64,000 nucleotides of DNA from Oreocharis arfaki (Eukaryota; Chordata; Aves; Passeriformes; Paramythiidae). This document shows, one piece after another, positions 25,389 through 39,700 of the stretch. The stretch spans positions 443,753 to 507,752 of the forward strand of contig VZRR01020236.1 in the NCBI GenBank assembly GCA_013398015.1, in the 5' to 3' direction. The notes under the pieces are model-generated. The model ran no database searches, was not told where the DNA came from, and worked only from the letters and a program-made list of their open reading frames with translations. The translations under genes and the position numbers were made by a program. The first letter of the stretch is position 1; each line of letters opens with the position of its first letter.

Positions 25389-28300
25389 CCTACGGTCTGA
25401 GGATGAGACATCTCAGTCTTTGAGTTTCTCTCTCCACAGTTCTTTTCAGCCTCTTCTGCTCCTCTCTGTACTGCAGCTGAGTCTTTAAATTTGAAGTAAA
25501 ACTATTGTGAAACACCCCAGAAAATGGTACCTGCCAAAATATAGCTGTTCTGTGTGCAATGTGACACCTCTTGGTAACAACTTCATTAGCAGAGAAACAT
25601 TATTAAATTATGGGAGTTTTTTTACATGTATTTCCATTCTGGTCACACTCAGGTCTTGCAACTCCTTTAAACTGAAGGAAAAGCTGTGATGAGCTGTGAG
25701 CTGCACTTAAATATCCTGATGGCGTAACTGACTTCAGGCATGAAGCAAAGAAAGCAGGCAGTATAGCTTTGTTTAATAGCAGCACATCACAGTAAAGTTG
25801 ATTACAGTTCAACATGGCTGTGGGATTTTATAAATGAAGTGGTAATACAACTTGAATTGTTTGGGGGTTTTATGCATTCTTCAGAAAAGATTATCCAGAG
25901 ATTACGTCCTGCAACGCTTGCTGAAGGTTGTTTTATGGTAGATGAGCTGGGGAGCTTTACAACACAGTTTTAATATAGATAAACTACAATTAAAAAATTT
26001 ACTATGAAAGTAAGCTCATTATGTGGTAAACTTTTGCCATACTACCACCATCAATTACTAGTATAAAATTTTATTGTTTAGCTGCAGCAAGGGAAAAGAT
26101 CTGTATGAGCATGATGTCCTTTGTTTATCACTTCCACTTTTGAAATTAGTTACTCTTCCCCTGAATTCCTGAGCAAGACCTCATCAGTAGAGGATTCTGG
26201 GAACAAGCTACAGATGAAAAAAAGGCTAGAGAGAACTAATTGCATTTATGAAATCCTATTACATAGTTTCTATAATAATTTGTTATACTGCAGTGAATTC
26301 AGAAATTAAAATTAGAGTTATGTTTTGGCTTGCAAAATAAAATATAAGTCCATGGGGCAAAGTAACATGCACAAATATATAGATGTGCACACAAGGTGAT
26401 TACTTCTTGCTGAATTTCCAATGTACCATCATATGTGGGAGATTTTTCTCTTGCTATTATAAATATTGTTCCTGGCAGGCTCCTTCTTTTTCTCATTGGC
26501 AAAGAGATGAGAAAAAAAAAGTAAGATGGTACAAAATTCCATGGGATCGTCAAGAGAAAAGTTCTGAAAATGTGTCACAGTAGCTGAATAAAGTTGTAAC
26601 TTGCATCCTCCCTGGTTCATCTCCTGTATTTCAGATATGCTGTAGGTCTGCATACAGATTGTAACAAAGTCCAAGAATGATAGGGTCATACACAAAGTAA
26701 AATTGGATGCCTAAACTCAGCCCACATTTGCAAGGTTTATTTGAATTTTTAAAATTACATGAATGAATATCCTTTACATTAGTGTCAGAGAGAGCATTCA
26801 GTTGTAGGAGTCCTTCAAAACCAAAGAAATTTTCTGCCATCTCACTGTGTTTTGCTGCTTGCTTATTGTTCATCTTCAATCTTTCCACCACTCATGCAGC
26901 TTATTCAGCCTTAGGTTTTGTGATGATGGGGACAGTCTCTTATGTTTCTGACTTACTGTTTCCCGTCTCTTCATTGATTCATGGTGAGTAAAACATTGAC
27001 AATATAATCTTGTCTACAGCAATATTAGTGGGATGTTTATTAATAAATTTGTCCACTGTCTTTTTTTTTTTTTTAATTTGTCTTCAATCACTCAAAGACT
27101 GGAATTAACTATATTTGTTTAAGGTGTGTAATCAAAACAAAAAAGCAGCATTCAACAAGTTTTTGAATTAAAAAAAAAGTTAATTACGCACAAATGGAAG
27201 ATGAAAGTTATATTGCCATTATATCTATCCCACAGGCAGACATCATTCCCTCTATCAGCAAAACTGCTGCATAGAATTTTTTCTAATGATCTTTCAGAGA
27301 TACATTTACTCAAGAATAGCTGCCACTGACAAACAACCAATGGGACACTGGTACTGCTGAGACACCTGCCTTGTGATGAACTTCACAAGGAGCTATCCTG
27401 TGTCTCCAGGCTCTGTAATTTCTCATTTGGAATCAATAGCTACAATCCAAGTGGAACAGAAAAAGCATCAGAGAGCTAGAAATACAATTCAGAAATTACT
27501 GGGTTGTTTTTTTTTTTTTACAAAATTTCCACAAGAAAAATACTGCAATTTAAAAATACTTCATCTAGTTTATTGAGAATTTGGCATGGGAAGCAATTGC
27601 TACTATGAGACATAAACTGACAATTTATAGAGGCTTTTAGCAAACACAATACGTGGTTCATGACACAAGCTCCTGTCACTGTAGGCAGTAAGAAACAAAA
27701 TATTAATTTGTCATAGGAGGTTTGAGATATATACTAGCTGTATATCCCATTTTCAGTATTATTTTGCACAAAGAAGATCCATTAATGCTGCTGTATAAAG
27801 CTTTTGCCTTTCACCTCAAAAGTATTTTTTACAGTTTATATATCATTGTGCCAAATCATTCACGACATCTAAATGAAATGCCAACTAACTTTTGAGCAAC
27901 TAAGCAAATGTTATGCAAAAAAAAAGTCACTTTAATAAGCAGAAGTGTTTAATTAGATGTATTTCTAATGCACTATCCTTCAGTGTAAACCACAGCTGTA
28001 CAATGATTGTAGTTGTACTACATAACTTTTACTGGTCACTGGCAGGTTATAAAAACCCCAAAACACAAAAGTGGGTTATTTGAGTCATTTCATATAAAAA
28101 CATACTATGCTTTAAAATAACTGTTCCACTGACCATCACTTCTATTTAATAAGTGAGAAATTGCATGGGAAAAATTATCATTGTAGCCATCCTCCTAAAC
28201 TTTCAGAAAAGACTTTCCTTAGGTGGGAGTGATTTGGCCACGTAAGTAGGAAACAGGAAATGACTTACATACTCTCTGTTAAAACATCTTCCCCTATAAT

Positions 28301-31300
28301 TTGACTGAGTAAGAAATATGATTGTTATATGCCCTTCTTCAGTACAAATTGCAGTCCTGCATTAAAGTTTTATTGAAATATAATACATATTTCATTTAGA
28401 TGCTGAAAGTCAACATTTGAACGTTTCATAGTTTTTGTGACTGTCCATGTTTCCTTGTTCTGGATGGATGTTAATTATGCCTTCAGACCATTAAAAATGT
28501 AGAGAAGCTGTTGGAGTGGTAATTACAGTTTTGCTTTTGGCTGTGAGGAGGATAATGAACTGTTCATATAGTGAGTGACCCCCTTTAAGGGAGATTTTAT
28601 ATCTGGCTTTCCAAAGTCAGAGAGGATTTCTCAGCAGCTGGCTGTGTTTCCAAGCGCATATCCGAGTCCTTTAGAGTAAGTTCTTTTACACTGTGAAAAA
28701 ATAATTTCCTGGTCATCAGGACAGGAAGACTGGAAATTAGGAAAGTATCCAGAAGGAAGTGGAAGCAGCGTTGCTGTAAGTGCTCATCCTGGGTGCTCGA
28801 TAGCTGCCTAAGTCCCAGTGGTCCTCCTGCATGAAAAACCTAGCTTTGTACTTCTTTCTCTGTAGATATGGTGAACATTTTAAGGGATTACAATCAAACT
28901 AGCTCAAACAGTAGAAAAACACTTCAGTTTTCCTTCTGTTTGAGCCTGTTTGGTTTTACATATGTGCTGTAGAAAGAATGAAAAGTCTAAGCTTAATCAC
29001 GTGGGTAGATAGATAAAAGAAATCTGCTGCAAGGTATTCAAAACCAGGTGGATTGTTGCATTGTATGCTAACAACACCAATTATTGTGACCATGCTAGAA
29101 GAGTTCCTTAGAAGTGAGTTGTGAAATAAAAAGTGGAAATTGCCATAATTTTGACTATCACCATGTTTTCATTTTTGTATGCTTTTCAAAGCAGGATGCT
29201 TCTTCAAAGCCGCAGTAAATGCGCATTGATAACCTTTATGAAAATGTAAAAGTAGGATTGATGTTTCTAATACTAATGTTCAGTTGAACTCTGATGGGCA
29301 ATGCTCCTGAGTAGAACTAGTTTCAAGATAGGATTAAAATTAAAATGCAATATAGTAAAAGTAAGTTTTGGTTTGGCAGGGGAATTTGGGGGATTTATGT
29401 AGCCTGGTTTCTACAGGAAAAGTTAGTCCCATGGACTTTTTTAACTACATCTGTTTGGTGTATGTGGTGACAGTCACAAAACATCCTGGGTTTTTTGGGT
29501 TGCACGAAAGCTTGCATACTGATGCATCTTTGTACACTCTGTCTAGTCACACACAGTCGTGTACCTTAATCTGGGTTATGCAACTCTGACAGTAGCATCA
29601 CAGTCACTGCGAAACATCTGATTTTTCTAACACTTCAATACATGTGTCTTAGTTCAGATACAGCAAATCCTGTGGTCAAAGATGGTTTCACACTTTTGAG
29701 GTTATATGCAATGATATTTTGCAGAAAGAAAAGATGTCGGTGCATTGACATTGATTACATTGCGAATTATAGTGAACAGTAATTAATAACTCATGTTTTT
29801 GTGATGCTTGGAGTATGTGTGAAATCTGCTTCTAGCAGGACTGAATTTAGAACCAGAATGCCCTCTTTTATCTTTTGTCTATAATCAGTTGTTAGATGTG
29901 ATATGACCTAATGAATGTATTACTTTGCAAATAGGTCTAACTATGCATCTTTGCTCTTACTATAAGCACTATTATCATATGAAATTTCAAATGTGGTAGT
30001 AATTTCATCGTTATAGAGCACATAGTAGAGAAGGATATCACTCTCCTTCAAATAAGTCTGTTACAACAGACTGATTAAACACGTATCCTGTGAAAAACAT
30101 CATTAGGTTTATGAATAGCACTGAGTTCACTGGTTTTCAGAGGGACATCAACTTTCTGTCATTCTTCTATTGCAAATCAGAAAATAAACCCACTCAGTAA
30201 TTTTGAACAAAGGAAAACATGTATACATGTGTATTTTAAGTGTCCCATAACATAATAATACAACTATGCTGGTAACTGGCTCTCTTATTGCACTTAAACA
30301 TACTTCAGAATCATTAGGTAATTAGTAGAGTACTTACAAAGGGCAACAGTACACAAACACATTGAGTGTGTCGAGCCACTCAGAGATGTTTTGCTTTTCA
30401 GCACAAGATAAACATATATTGACTTCAGAACATATACTCTGATAATCCTACTATTCTTCTAATACAAGTTTTAGTGCTTTATTGTGGTCCAGCCATTTCT
30501 GAAAATAAGTTATCTTTTGTTTGTGTATTTGTAACATCTCCCCAAATTAAAGACAGGTCTTTTTGTTAACCCTCATCTTTAATGTGTGCCTTTCTGAGTC
30601 AGCCTTTATGGATTGTGGACCCATAATTCAAATGACCTGAGAAAGGAGGGCACTTAAGGGCCAGGTTTCATTTCTGTTTAGCAGAGGTGTTGAGAAGAAG
30701 GCACCTTGCTAGCTTTGGGGTTTGCACTGACAGTTCTGTTCACGCTATAGCTGATTTGAGCAGCTAATTCAGGTGTTCCTGCACCTAAAAATAGGCCCTA
30801 AGCACTGACATCATGATTGAGTGTCCATGCTAAGCATTGACCCTTCTTGCAAAGTCAGATGCATACAAAACAAATGGATGGGGCAAGTTTGAAAAAAAAA
30901 AAAAAAGTTCTATATGTCTTGTCCAGTGTGAAAACAGCCCCTGGAAAACTGTGTTCTGAGGTGGACCTATCATTTGTCCATCATGATTCAGTAGCTGGGA
31001 GACTTTTACTGGGGGGCCATAAGGCCAAGAACTGGTTAATCCTCAGTGTCTTCTATGGAGAGAAATCTCTGTGGATTTCTAACAGAAAATGATAGAGGGT
31101 CATGTTTTTAAAAGCTTCTCATTTCTATTCCATATATAATAGTTAATGAATACACAAGGAGCCTATTTATATGAGACTCCTAATGTTATGCAGTGATAGT
31201 TTTTTATAAGCAAAATGCAGGAAATCTCTAGATATAATTGCCACATATGATGGTGTGATTTCAGCCTATTACTCTTTAAATGACTCATAATTTCTTAATA

Positions 31301-34300
31301 CTTCAGCATTTCATTGCGCTTTTTACCATATCGTTTTAGAGCATGAGTGTTCAACTGCTTGTCTAAAAAGTCATCAAACCCACATCATTCAAACAGCTCT
31401 TATATATAACCTGTATGAAGAACCTGAAGTATGGGACCAGAGCTGTTAAAATTTTTTTCGCTTTATCGACGCTTTTAGCACTGTTGACTTTAGAAAAAGA
31501 GAAAGTGAAGTATCTGTACTCGTCTGCATTCTATAAGTCATCATGTATATAGAAGTTATCACTATGGTGCTTTTCACAGAGTTCTGATATCATTCTGATT
31601 CAATAGAAACATGAAATGTTTGTTGGATATTGAATGTTTATTGGATGCTATTCTAAATCACCACTTTTGCATTGTGGCTGTGGAAATACTTGAAGAAGAA
31701 TTTTTCCCTGACTTTTCACTAGACTGGAACAAGTGGAACGGGGAAGAAATAAAAATATGAAGAGTTATTATTTTATTCTATTCAAGTATTTGAAACATTT
31801 GGTGGTCATTCAAGGGAAGATCCATATGTTTTTCAATTCAGCTTGTTTGCCTAAGCATAAGAACAACACATTCTGTAGGTATTTGACAAGATAATCTCTA
31901 ACCACTGCATGACACTGAAATTTTTATTGAATGCATTCATTTGGACTTTAACAAAAATTATTATGCTTGCATGCTTACAATATTGAAACTGAATATATCA
32001 CATTTAAGGATATATACTTGTAAGTATAGATAATGTTACATGGGATATAAATATAATACATACAGTACATTCCAGATACTTTACAAAAGGTGTATTATTA
32101 CAGCTTTAAGCATGATAGATAACAAATGCAAGGTTGGTTTTAGCAAAAATACTCAGGCTTATAAATAATATATGTTCCTTTGCTGAATTTATAAAAAGAT
32201 TACCTTTTTGAATACCAGAATATATATTAGAACAACACATTGAGGAGAAAAGAATTTTTGAAAATATATTCATGCCTTACACATTGTCTGAAGTTACATA
32301 GAGGCTGGAACCAGTCCATGCCTTTATTTATCATGGCTGAGAGTCTGAATTTGCTTCAAGAGGAAATGTTAAATGATGAATTTCACAATTTATAGAGCTA
32401 ACCAACTTTACATGAAATTATTGAAATTTTCTTCTTCGCAACTGGAGTCACGTTGTGTAGCAAAGTGATGGGAATCCAGGTGTTTGCAGCAAAGACATAC
32501 ATCTTCGTGCTATTTGGTTTGGTACTGAATGCCTGAATGATTTGTGATAACATAAAAAACCCAACAACCTGCTGATATAATTGCTGACAAACAGTGCAAC
32601 CATTTAAGTCATTTATATATGCTATTAACTGCTTGAGACTAGTAGTGGGAGATGGCTTTGAGTTAATTATAAATACCTTCCTATTGGACTGAGTGAATAG
32701 ATTTTCTAATTTTATTGCAAAATATAGATTTCTTGCAAAGAATTTACCTAGCTACCTACTTTAGCATTAAATATATGGATATAATTAATTTTCCAAGACA
32801 CTTTCGTGTTTTTCTATATTTTTAAATATATATGGATATATAAAACAATTGTTTGCTTAGAGCTGATTGACATTTTGGAATAAAAAGGGAAATATAGAGT
32901 TGTGGTTTTTAAATTCTCACATGAAAATTCATATTAAATCTCTGAATCTTTTTGGTTACCATGGCAATGATTATCAGTTTGTCTTTAATATAGGTCATAG
33001 TAGTGTTACAAGTATGTAAATTCGGTCTTCAAGGTAAACTTGATAAAACATAATGCTCTTCTTTTAGATATTCTGAATCACTCCAAAAAGCTGCATTCAA
33101 GACAGATTTCATTAACAAATGTTTTTTTAATCTTCAGCAAAGATCAAAGGTTGCTTGCAACTAATTAGCCAATTAAATGAATATGATCTCCATGTAGTAT
33201 ATGGCAGCAAATTTGAAAGCAGCAAGGAGATTATAATGAAGATATTTGCTATTGTTTCCATCCCAACCTGTTGATGAGTAAATGACAGTATAATGTTTCC
33301 TGGCTTTTTGATGAGGACATAATGATCTGAAGAACATCTCATCGAGTTTAAAGTACTCAATCTCATCTTTGTAAGCTTCTGAAAGTTTGATACAGTGTGA
33401 CTGTGGTTAGCAATTCATCTTCTGTCTAAGACAGGAACTGACAATTCGACCTGGTCGATAGGACATTGCAGGATGCATGGCCAGCATCTTCAGGCAGACC
33501 TACCAGGCTGAAACCTGGAAAGGTGGCTGATGCTGGTGTGCAGCCCCTGGGCAGAAAGGGCTGTGGGACTCAGGTCAGACACAGCTCCTGCCCTCAGACA
33601 CTTATTGCATCATGTATGGATTTGAATATGATAATCTTATAAAACTTGGGACAAGCTTCCTTAGCCCAGAGCATATTTAATTCCTGTTTATACAGGGTGA
33701 CTGAGGTCAGTTTGTGGGGAGTAAACCCTGTAAGAGATTTCTGTTTCAGAGACTTTGCTCTCCCAGCCTTGAGGCAGAGCAAAGTGCACCTCAGTCTAAG
33801 AGCTACTAGTTCTCCATTGCAAATAACTCCCCACATTTAAATGTCTAAGGTGTTCCTGTCAGGTTTTTAAACCACTGACGTTCTCATAACAATTAGCTGT
33901 AGTTCAGGCAGTAGAGAAGAAAACTGTCATCAGCTGACCATTAGTTAAGCTGCAACTGGAGGCATCAGGGGCTCTTGGCAACTGAGATGCCATTTTAGGA
34001 TTATAGCATAGAGATATAAAAAAAAAGTGTGCTTTTAGCTGAGAGAAATAGTGGGTTGTTTAATATTTGAATGACCTTTTTCAGATTCCTGGGGAAGTTC
34101 ATTGTGATGAATCAGAACACATAATATTTTCAGCATTTATGATTTCAGGCTGGTAGAGGCGTGACTCCATTTGTTGCTCTGTTTAGTTCTGATTCATTTC
34201 ATATATTATTTCAGAATTACAAGAGAGAGAAAGTTCTTTCGTTTCTTCTAAAAGAAATCCTACTCTTTAGGAGCATATTTATTTCATGGGCTGCTGACTC

Positions 34301-36484
34301 ACAGAAGAAAATTTGTAAAGAAACATGTTGAAGCAGCCTTGTATCCCAACCTTAATTCCGTAGTCTTTGAAAAGAAAAATTACACGTTAAAAATTAGTTT
34401 TATGGTTTTCACAAGGTCAGGGCTTTGGAGTATCCCTTGTTTGAGACTTATTCCAGAGCAGTTCCAGTGCTCCAAAATCTCTCTGATTTAGAAAAAGTGT
34501 TATTTGAATTGCAGCAAACTACCTTTGCAAATGTGTCTTTGAATATACATACATATATGTACATCTACATCTGCGCAAGTTCATACGTGTTGTGCAGTGG
34601 AAAAATCTTTATAGATTCCTGCTAATTCTTTCTGAAAGAGAGTTCCTGTGTCTGTAGTGACTGCATTTCAAGATCTGTGGCTGATGACAGGAAACCATGT
34701 CAGTTTTAGAACTCATATTTAACCATCTTTCAGAACGTGCCAGTGACCTATTTATGACAACCCTTCCTTAAAACGTCTGATTAAAAAGCTGATGTGTGTG
34801 CCTACATATTTCTTTAGTATGATTTCTGGTCTGTGTTTCCCCACCACTCCAGGGAAAGTGTGCTGCCAGAACAGCTCTGAAGTACCATTCATGCTCCAAC
34901 GTCAGTTAGGGTCTCTTTTAAGAAAAACAGGGCTTGCATTCAGGCAACAGGTCTCCTGAAGTCTACCTAACATATTTTGGTTTTAAAATATATTTTTCTG
35001 GTCTTTAATTATAGAGCTGTAAAATAAATGAAACACTGAAAATACCACTTCCCAAAACACTCAATGCACACCAGGCAGGGATAGTTGCCTACATTAATGA
35101 TTCACAAGTCCTTTCCCTTATATAACCACTAGATCATTACTAAGCAGATCAAAGTATCCACGACTGTGTGCCCCAAGAACTTTTTTTGGTGTACTGCTCA
35201 CGAACTTGCTCTTGCTTACAAAGCCCTATGATATTTTTCTGCACATATTTATGAATGAGAAGTGCATTGACACTAATCGCTGTTTGTCCCAGGTGTCTAA
35301 GTAAGATAAATTATTTCAAGATACCAAGAAGGTTTTGTAAGTCGTACATGAACTGAGTCTATTTTTTAAGATAAAACAGAGATTATAGATTCTTATGCAG
35401 AAGAATATATGTTGTGGAAAAAGGTGATTTTTTTTTTTTTTTTTTTGTGGAGGTAATAATGCCCTTGGATGTCATTGTCAATTATTTTTATAAGATTGAA
35501 TAATTTTCCTGATTATAATTTTATTTGGAGGAGAGTATAGAGGGAGATAGAAAGCTATTATTAGTTTCAATGTGTCTGCCTCTGAATCAATAGATAGTTC
35601 AATTATAAAGCAAACTAGATACTTATATTAGTTTTATGGCAACTTGGTCCTGTTTCAGAAAACATTAAGTGTAAACAAAACCCCCAGTTTGATTTTGCTG
35701 CTGAAAAAGCATATTTCTTTCTGCGAAAATTCCTAGGGGACATGTATGGTCGATAGCTGGGAAGCTTTAAAATGTGAAGGGTCTGATATATCTTTCTGTT
35801 TGTCTGGTTCACGAGATTAAGAGTTTTGTGTATTAAATGCTAGATGGAATTAGATTTCAAACCAGAGAGGTGATTCAGGTAGTAATGAATTGTTTTTCCA
35901 AAGGAAAATGAAAAGTGTGTATTTTCATAAAAACAAAGGATACAGGATTTCATAGGAAAGCAGGCGGTGTTCAATATATTCATTACATGTCTGGAAAGAA
36001 AGATGAAGTAGGAGGTGAAACAGATGAAACAATGACACAGGTCACTGTGTGTAACAGGTTATTCAAGGTGATAGAATTATAATTCATTAAGTTGTGGATT
36101 TTTAGATTTGATTTATATATTCTCTAATTGTACTGTCTTTCTTCTCTTCGACTTATTTATTAGGATACTTTGCCATTCCAGATATCCACACCGTGCTTTG
36201 GTACAGAATACCTAGTTTAAAGACAGCACTTTGTATTATATTTCACCTCTACATGTAGTCAACAAGAGAGAAACCACACCTTTTCAGTGCACACCTATGT
36301 CACAGCTTTTTTTTCCTAGCAGTTTATAATGTCGTCTTAAAATTATGCATATTATTTGGCTTTTTATTAATAAATCTAAAGGGAAAAACCCAAGAAATGT
36401 AGCCATCTCCTAAGAAATTTGATGTTTACTGCACAGTTGGAAAAATCTACTACAAATAGCCATTCTTTAGTAGGGATGCATTAT
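25389..36484. other. Unique AT-rich intronic sequence
   Basis: No gene or clear transposon recognised. T runs at about 27060-27076, 27508-27520 and 35428-35446 and an A run at about 30892-30906 are the main low-complexity items. A moderately GC-rich patch near 33440-33600 is not identified. Confidence 0.6.
35428..35446. repeat. T homopolymer, 19 bases
   Basis: The longest homopolymer seen in the window. It is not preceded by a recognisable retrotransposon and has no flanking duplication that I can see. Its length may be misassembled. Confidence 0.9.
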
Positions 36485-36797
36485 TGTGGGGATTCAGAGT
36501 GTCGCTCCGGAGAATGGCTTTGGGTGGTGTGGGTCTTTGGGAGGAGCAGGAGGCAAAGAGAAGAGCAGGAGTCGAGACAAAAGAGAAAGAGGTGAGACAA
36601 AGAGCAGGATAGTTAACGGGAGATTGGGTGAGGAGATCGTAATCTGTAGCCCTTGAAGAGGCAAAACACATAACTCTAGAAACCGATGTTCATAGATGCT
36701 TAACGGTTAGTTCGTAATAGTATATAAAGATGAGCCTTGTGCAATAAAGTTAGCTTTGCATGCACCCAGCGAAGTCCATGTTTCAATCACCGATACA
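36485..36797 (+). mobile_element. Solo LTR of an avian endogenous retrovirus with TTAT target duplication
   Basis: The element starts TGTGGGGATT and ends CCGATACA and is flanked on both sides by TTAT (36481-36484 and 36798-36801). A perfect 4-bp duplication is typical of gammaretrovirus-like (class I) elements. A purine-rich U3 leads to a TATA box TATATAAA (36721-36728), followed only 15 bases later by AATAAA (36743-36748). This compact arrangement implies a very short R, after which some 40 bases of U5 reach the end. Transcription would run on the + strand, the same as the host gene. No internal retroviral sequence is present. The family name is not known to me. Confidence 0.72.
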
Positions 36798-39700
36798 TTA
36801 TCAATTCCATAATACTTTTCCTTTTGTTTGTTTTCTTTTGATTTTTTTTTTACCCCCACAAGTAGATTTTCCGTGTTTAATGGGTTTGGTAGGTTTTTTG
36901 TGGTTCATTCATTATGCAAACCAAGAACATTTTGCATTTTGATTTTCCACATGTTTTTCAAACAAGAGCCAGCTTAATCTTCATTGTCATTCCATTTTCT
37001 TCTTGAGACACAGGATGCTCAAAAAGTATTCATTTTCCTAAAATTCTGCTCCAATATTTCTCTTCATTTCTACACTATTCCCCTTCCTCTCCCCAAACGC
37101 TGCTTGACAAGTTGCGAGCAGCAAATGTTAAAGTGACTAATTGCGTTACATTCTCTGCAGCTGTAGTGTGTTACAGTGCAGGCCAGAAAATGGGTTTCTG
37201 GAGAAGAGTCGTGGCTTCAGGAGCCAGGTCACTAGCACAGAGTGGCTGGACAGAGGAAGAGCGCTGCTCCTTGATTGATGTGATGTGAACTTTACCAAAA
37301 GCCTTCTCCCCAGCCATCCAGCTGAAGGCAAAGACTTTTTGCATGTTGCCTCCAGCAAAATGCAAGTGAATTAATCAGGAGACAGTGGGAAGAAACTTGA
37401 GGATTAATGTAATTTGGAAAGGGTCATTAAAAAATTTCTCAGTGATTCACACAGCGTTAAGGAATTATCATGGTCAGAGCGTTGGTGTTTCATAAAACTG
37501 GCATAATTTATTCATCAATATGCCTATAGGTAAATGCATAAACTGCTTGAATAAAAAAATGAAAAGCAGTTTAAAAGTTTAATCCATCATTTCTGTCAAG
37601 ATAATGTATTTTAAATTTTTGTTATTAAAATATTCAGAAGAACATGGAATTAGTTCTAAAGTTAAATTACTAAATCATGGTTGTTAAAAATATGCTTTCA
37701 CTGTTAGAATTTTTGGAGTGACAAGACTATTTCAGGTGAATGCAAGATGTCAGATTGTGACCTTTTACCAAACAAGCACTTCTCGTAGTTGCCTTGGGCT
37801 AGTGAATGCTACTGTTACACTCATTTTCACAATAATTGTACACGTGTTTGAAAAGATGTGTCATATATCTTGAATGCCCAACTTACAATAGTTTGGTATG
37901 ATTACAGCTAATTAAATCAGATGGTAAAACTATACTTAATCATGTTAATTACTTGAATGAAAGATACAGAAATTTGTGGATAAGACCTATAAAGTATTTC
38001 TCATATTCTCACTGTAAGTCCAAACTGTGAGCTTTTTCTTTTTTTAAGTTTCGTATCCTGTATTGTTCGCAGTTTGGGGAAACGTGGATCTCTTGATGTT
38101 CTTTCTTCACTCTAATATAGAATTAAATATTTATTTTTCATTTATTATATGAGGGTTTTTTTTCAAAATAGCTAAGCCAGTGGTGCCTACCAAATAAAAT
38201 TTTAAAAAAACCCCAAAAACTAACAAACAAACAAAAAACCTTCCATTCCTAGTGAAACAACCAACTTTAGAGGAGCTCCATGGTGATGAATTAGTTTGCA
38301 CAGTGGACCTGTTACCTTCAGATAAAACAGGAGAACACACTACTGGTTTTGTGCCAGCTGACACATTGTGAGACTGGTCTCAGATTGGACCAACTGGCCC
38401 AGAGGCAGAGCTTGCTCTCTCTAAACCTGTGGGGAAGTTGTAAGCACTGATCATGATTTTAGTGCAAGTCATCTACATCTCTAAAGAGCTGTGGGTCCTG
38501 CATACAGATCCACTCTAAAAATCTGTGGAGATTATTTCTGCTGGGAAGCTCAATGATTGAATGTAAAATACAGACAGAAGTGCTGAGCAGCAGGAAAATC
38601 TTTAGGAATTTTAAGAAATATGAACCTATTTGAGATGTTACTTTATTGACATTATTAGTTTAATACTTTATAACCAAATAATTCTCAACAGAGGAAGGAC
38701 AATGGGGGTTTTGCACGTTGTAATTTTCACTTCTCAAAGCCAGCAATTTTTTCTGCTTATAGAGAGAAGATAATAGGCAGTCTATTATATTTCCATGAAT
38801 GTCCTACTCTCTTTAGAGGTCGGTGTTATTTGTCTACAAATTGTTTCAAATTTTAGCCATCCCAGAGTTATGGAAATGTGATGTTGTAGTTGCTAACCCC
38901 ATCTGACCATCAACAATTTATTACTTGTTTTTAAATAAGCATATAGCCATCCATCTATCTTTTCCATTTTCAACTCCTGTCTTTTTCCATTTGCATATGT
39001 CCAAAACAGAACAAGAAATGCACATTAAACCTACTTAAATATCTGGGAAGGATGAGAAATAGAGAAACTAAAACATATCTGCAGACTATACAGAAAACAG
39101 TTTATACAGAAGAGTACAAGAGTGGAAATGTTTATTAATAAGGTAAAATCATTTTTTAAAGTGCATCTTAGCATGCATTTACAATAATAAAAATGCTAGC
39201 GTGCATATAAATTATCTCAGAATATCTGAATGTTCTTAACTTCAAAGTAACATTTTCTGAGGCTGATTAATATAATAAACTCTATTGTATGAAATAATTC
39301 TTGAGATTAAAAACATATTTTAAATGTTCCTAAGTCTGCTGCCAATGCTCAGCTATTAATAACTTGGCTATCACTTGCAGGCAGCTTTTAGTAAGTCTGT
39401 TTTTTTCAAAAAATGACAACACTTGGCAGAGAAATTGGCACTTATTTTCTTCGCAGAAAGTTTAGTAGTGAAAATCCTGTTTCAGAAAAGTTTGGAAGAG
39501 TTTCATACTCCTGTGAGTTCCTATGTCTGAAATCCAGCATGTGGCTGTTTTCTCAAGGCTGCTCTCATTCAAAGCAGAAGTGGGTGGGAGCTAAACATCT
39601 TCCTTTCTTCATCCAAAACATCTTTATCAAAGAAAATACAGCAAGATGATAAGGAAGATTAAAATTTATTAATATAACAAAAATTATTTCTTGGAGGTTC

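Noticed and set aside
24828..25411. Several overlapping frames of 74-115 codons
   Set aside because: They come from the GC-rich LTR, where stop codons are rare.
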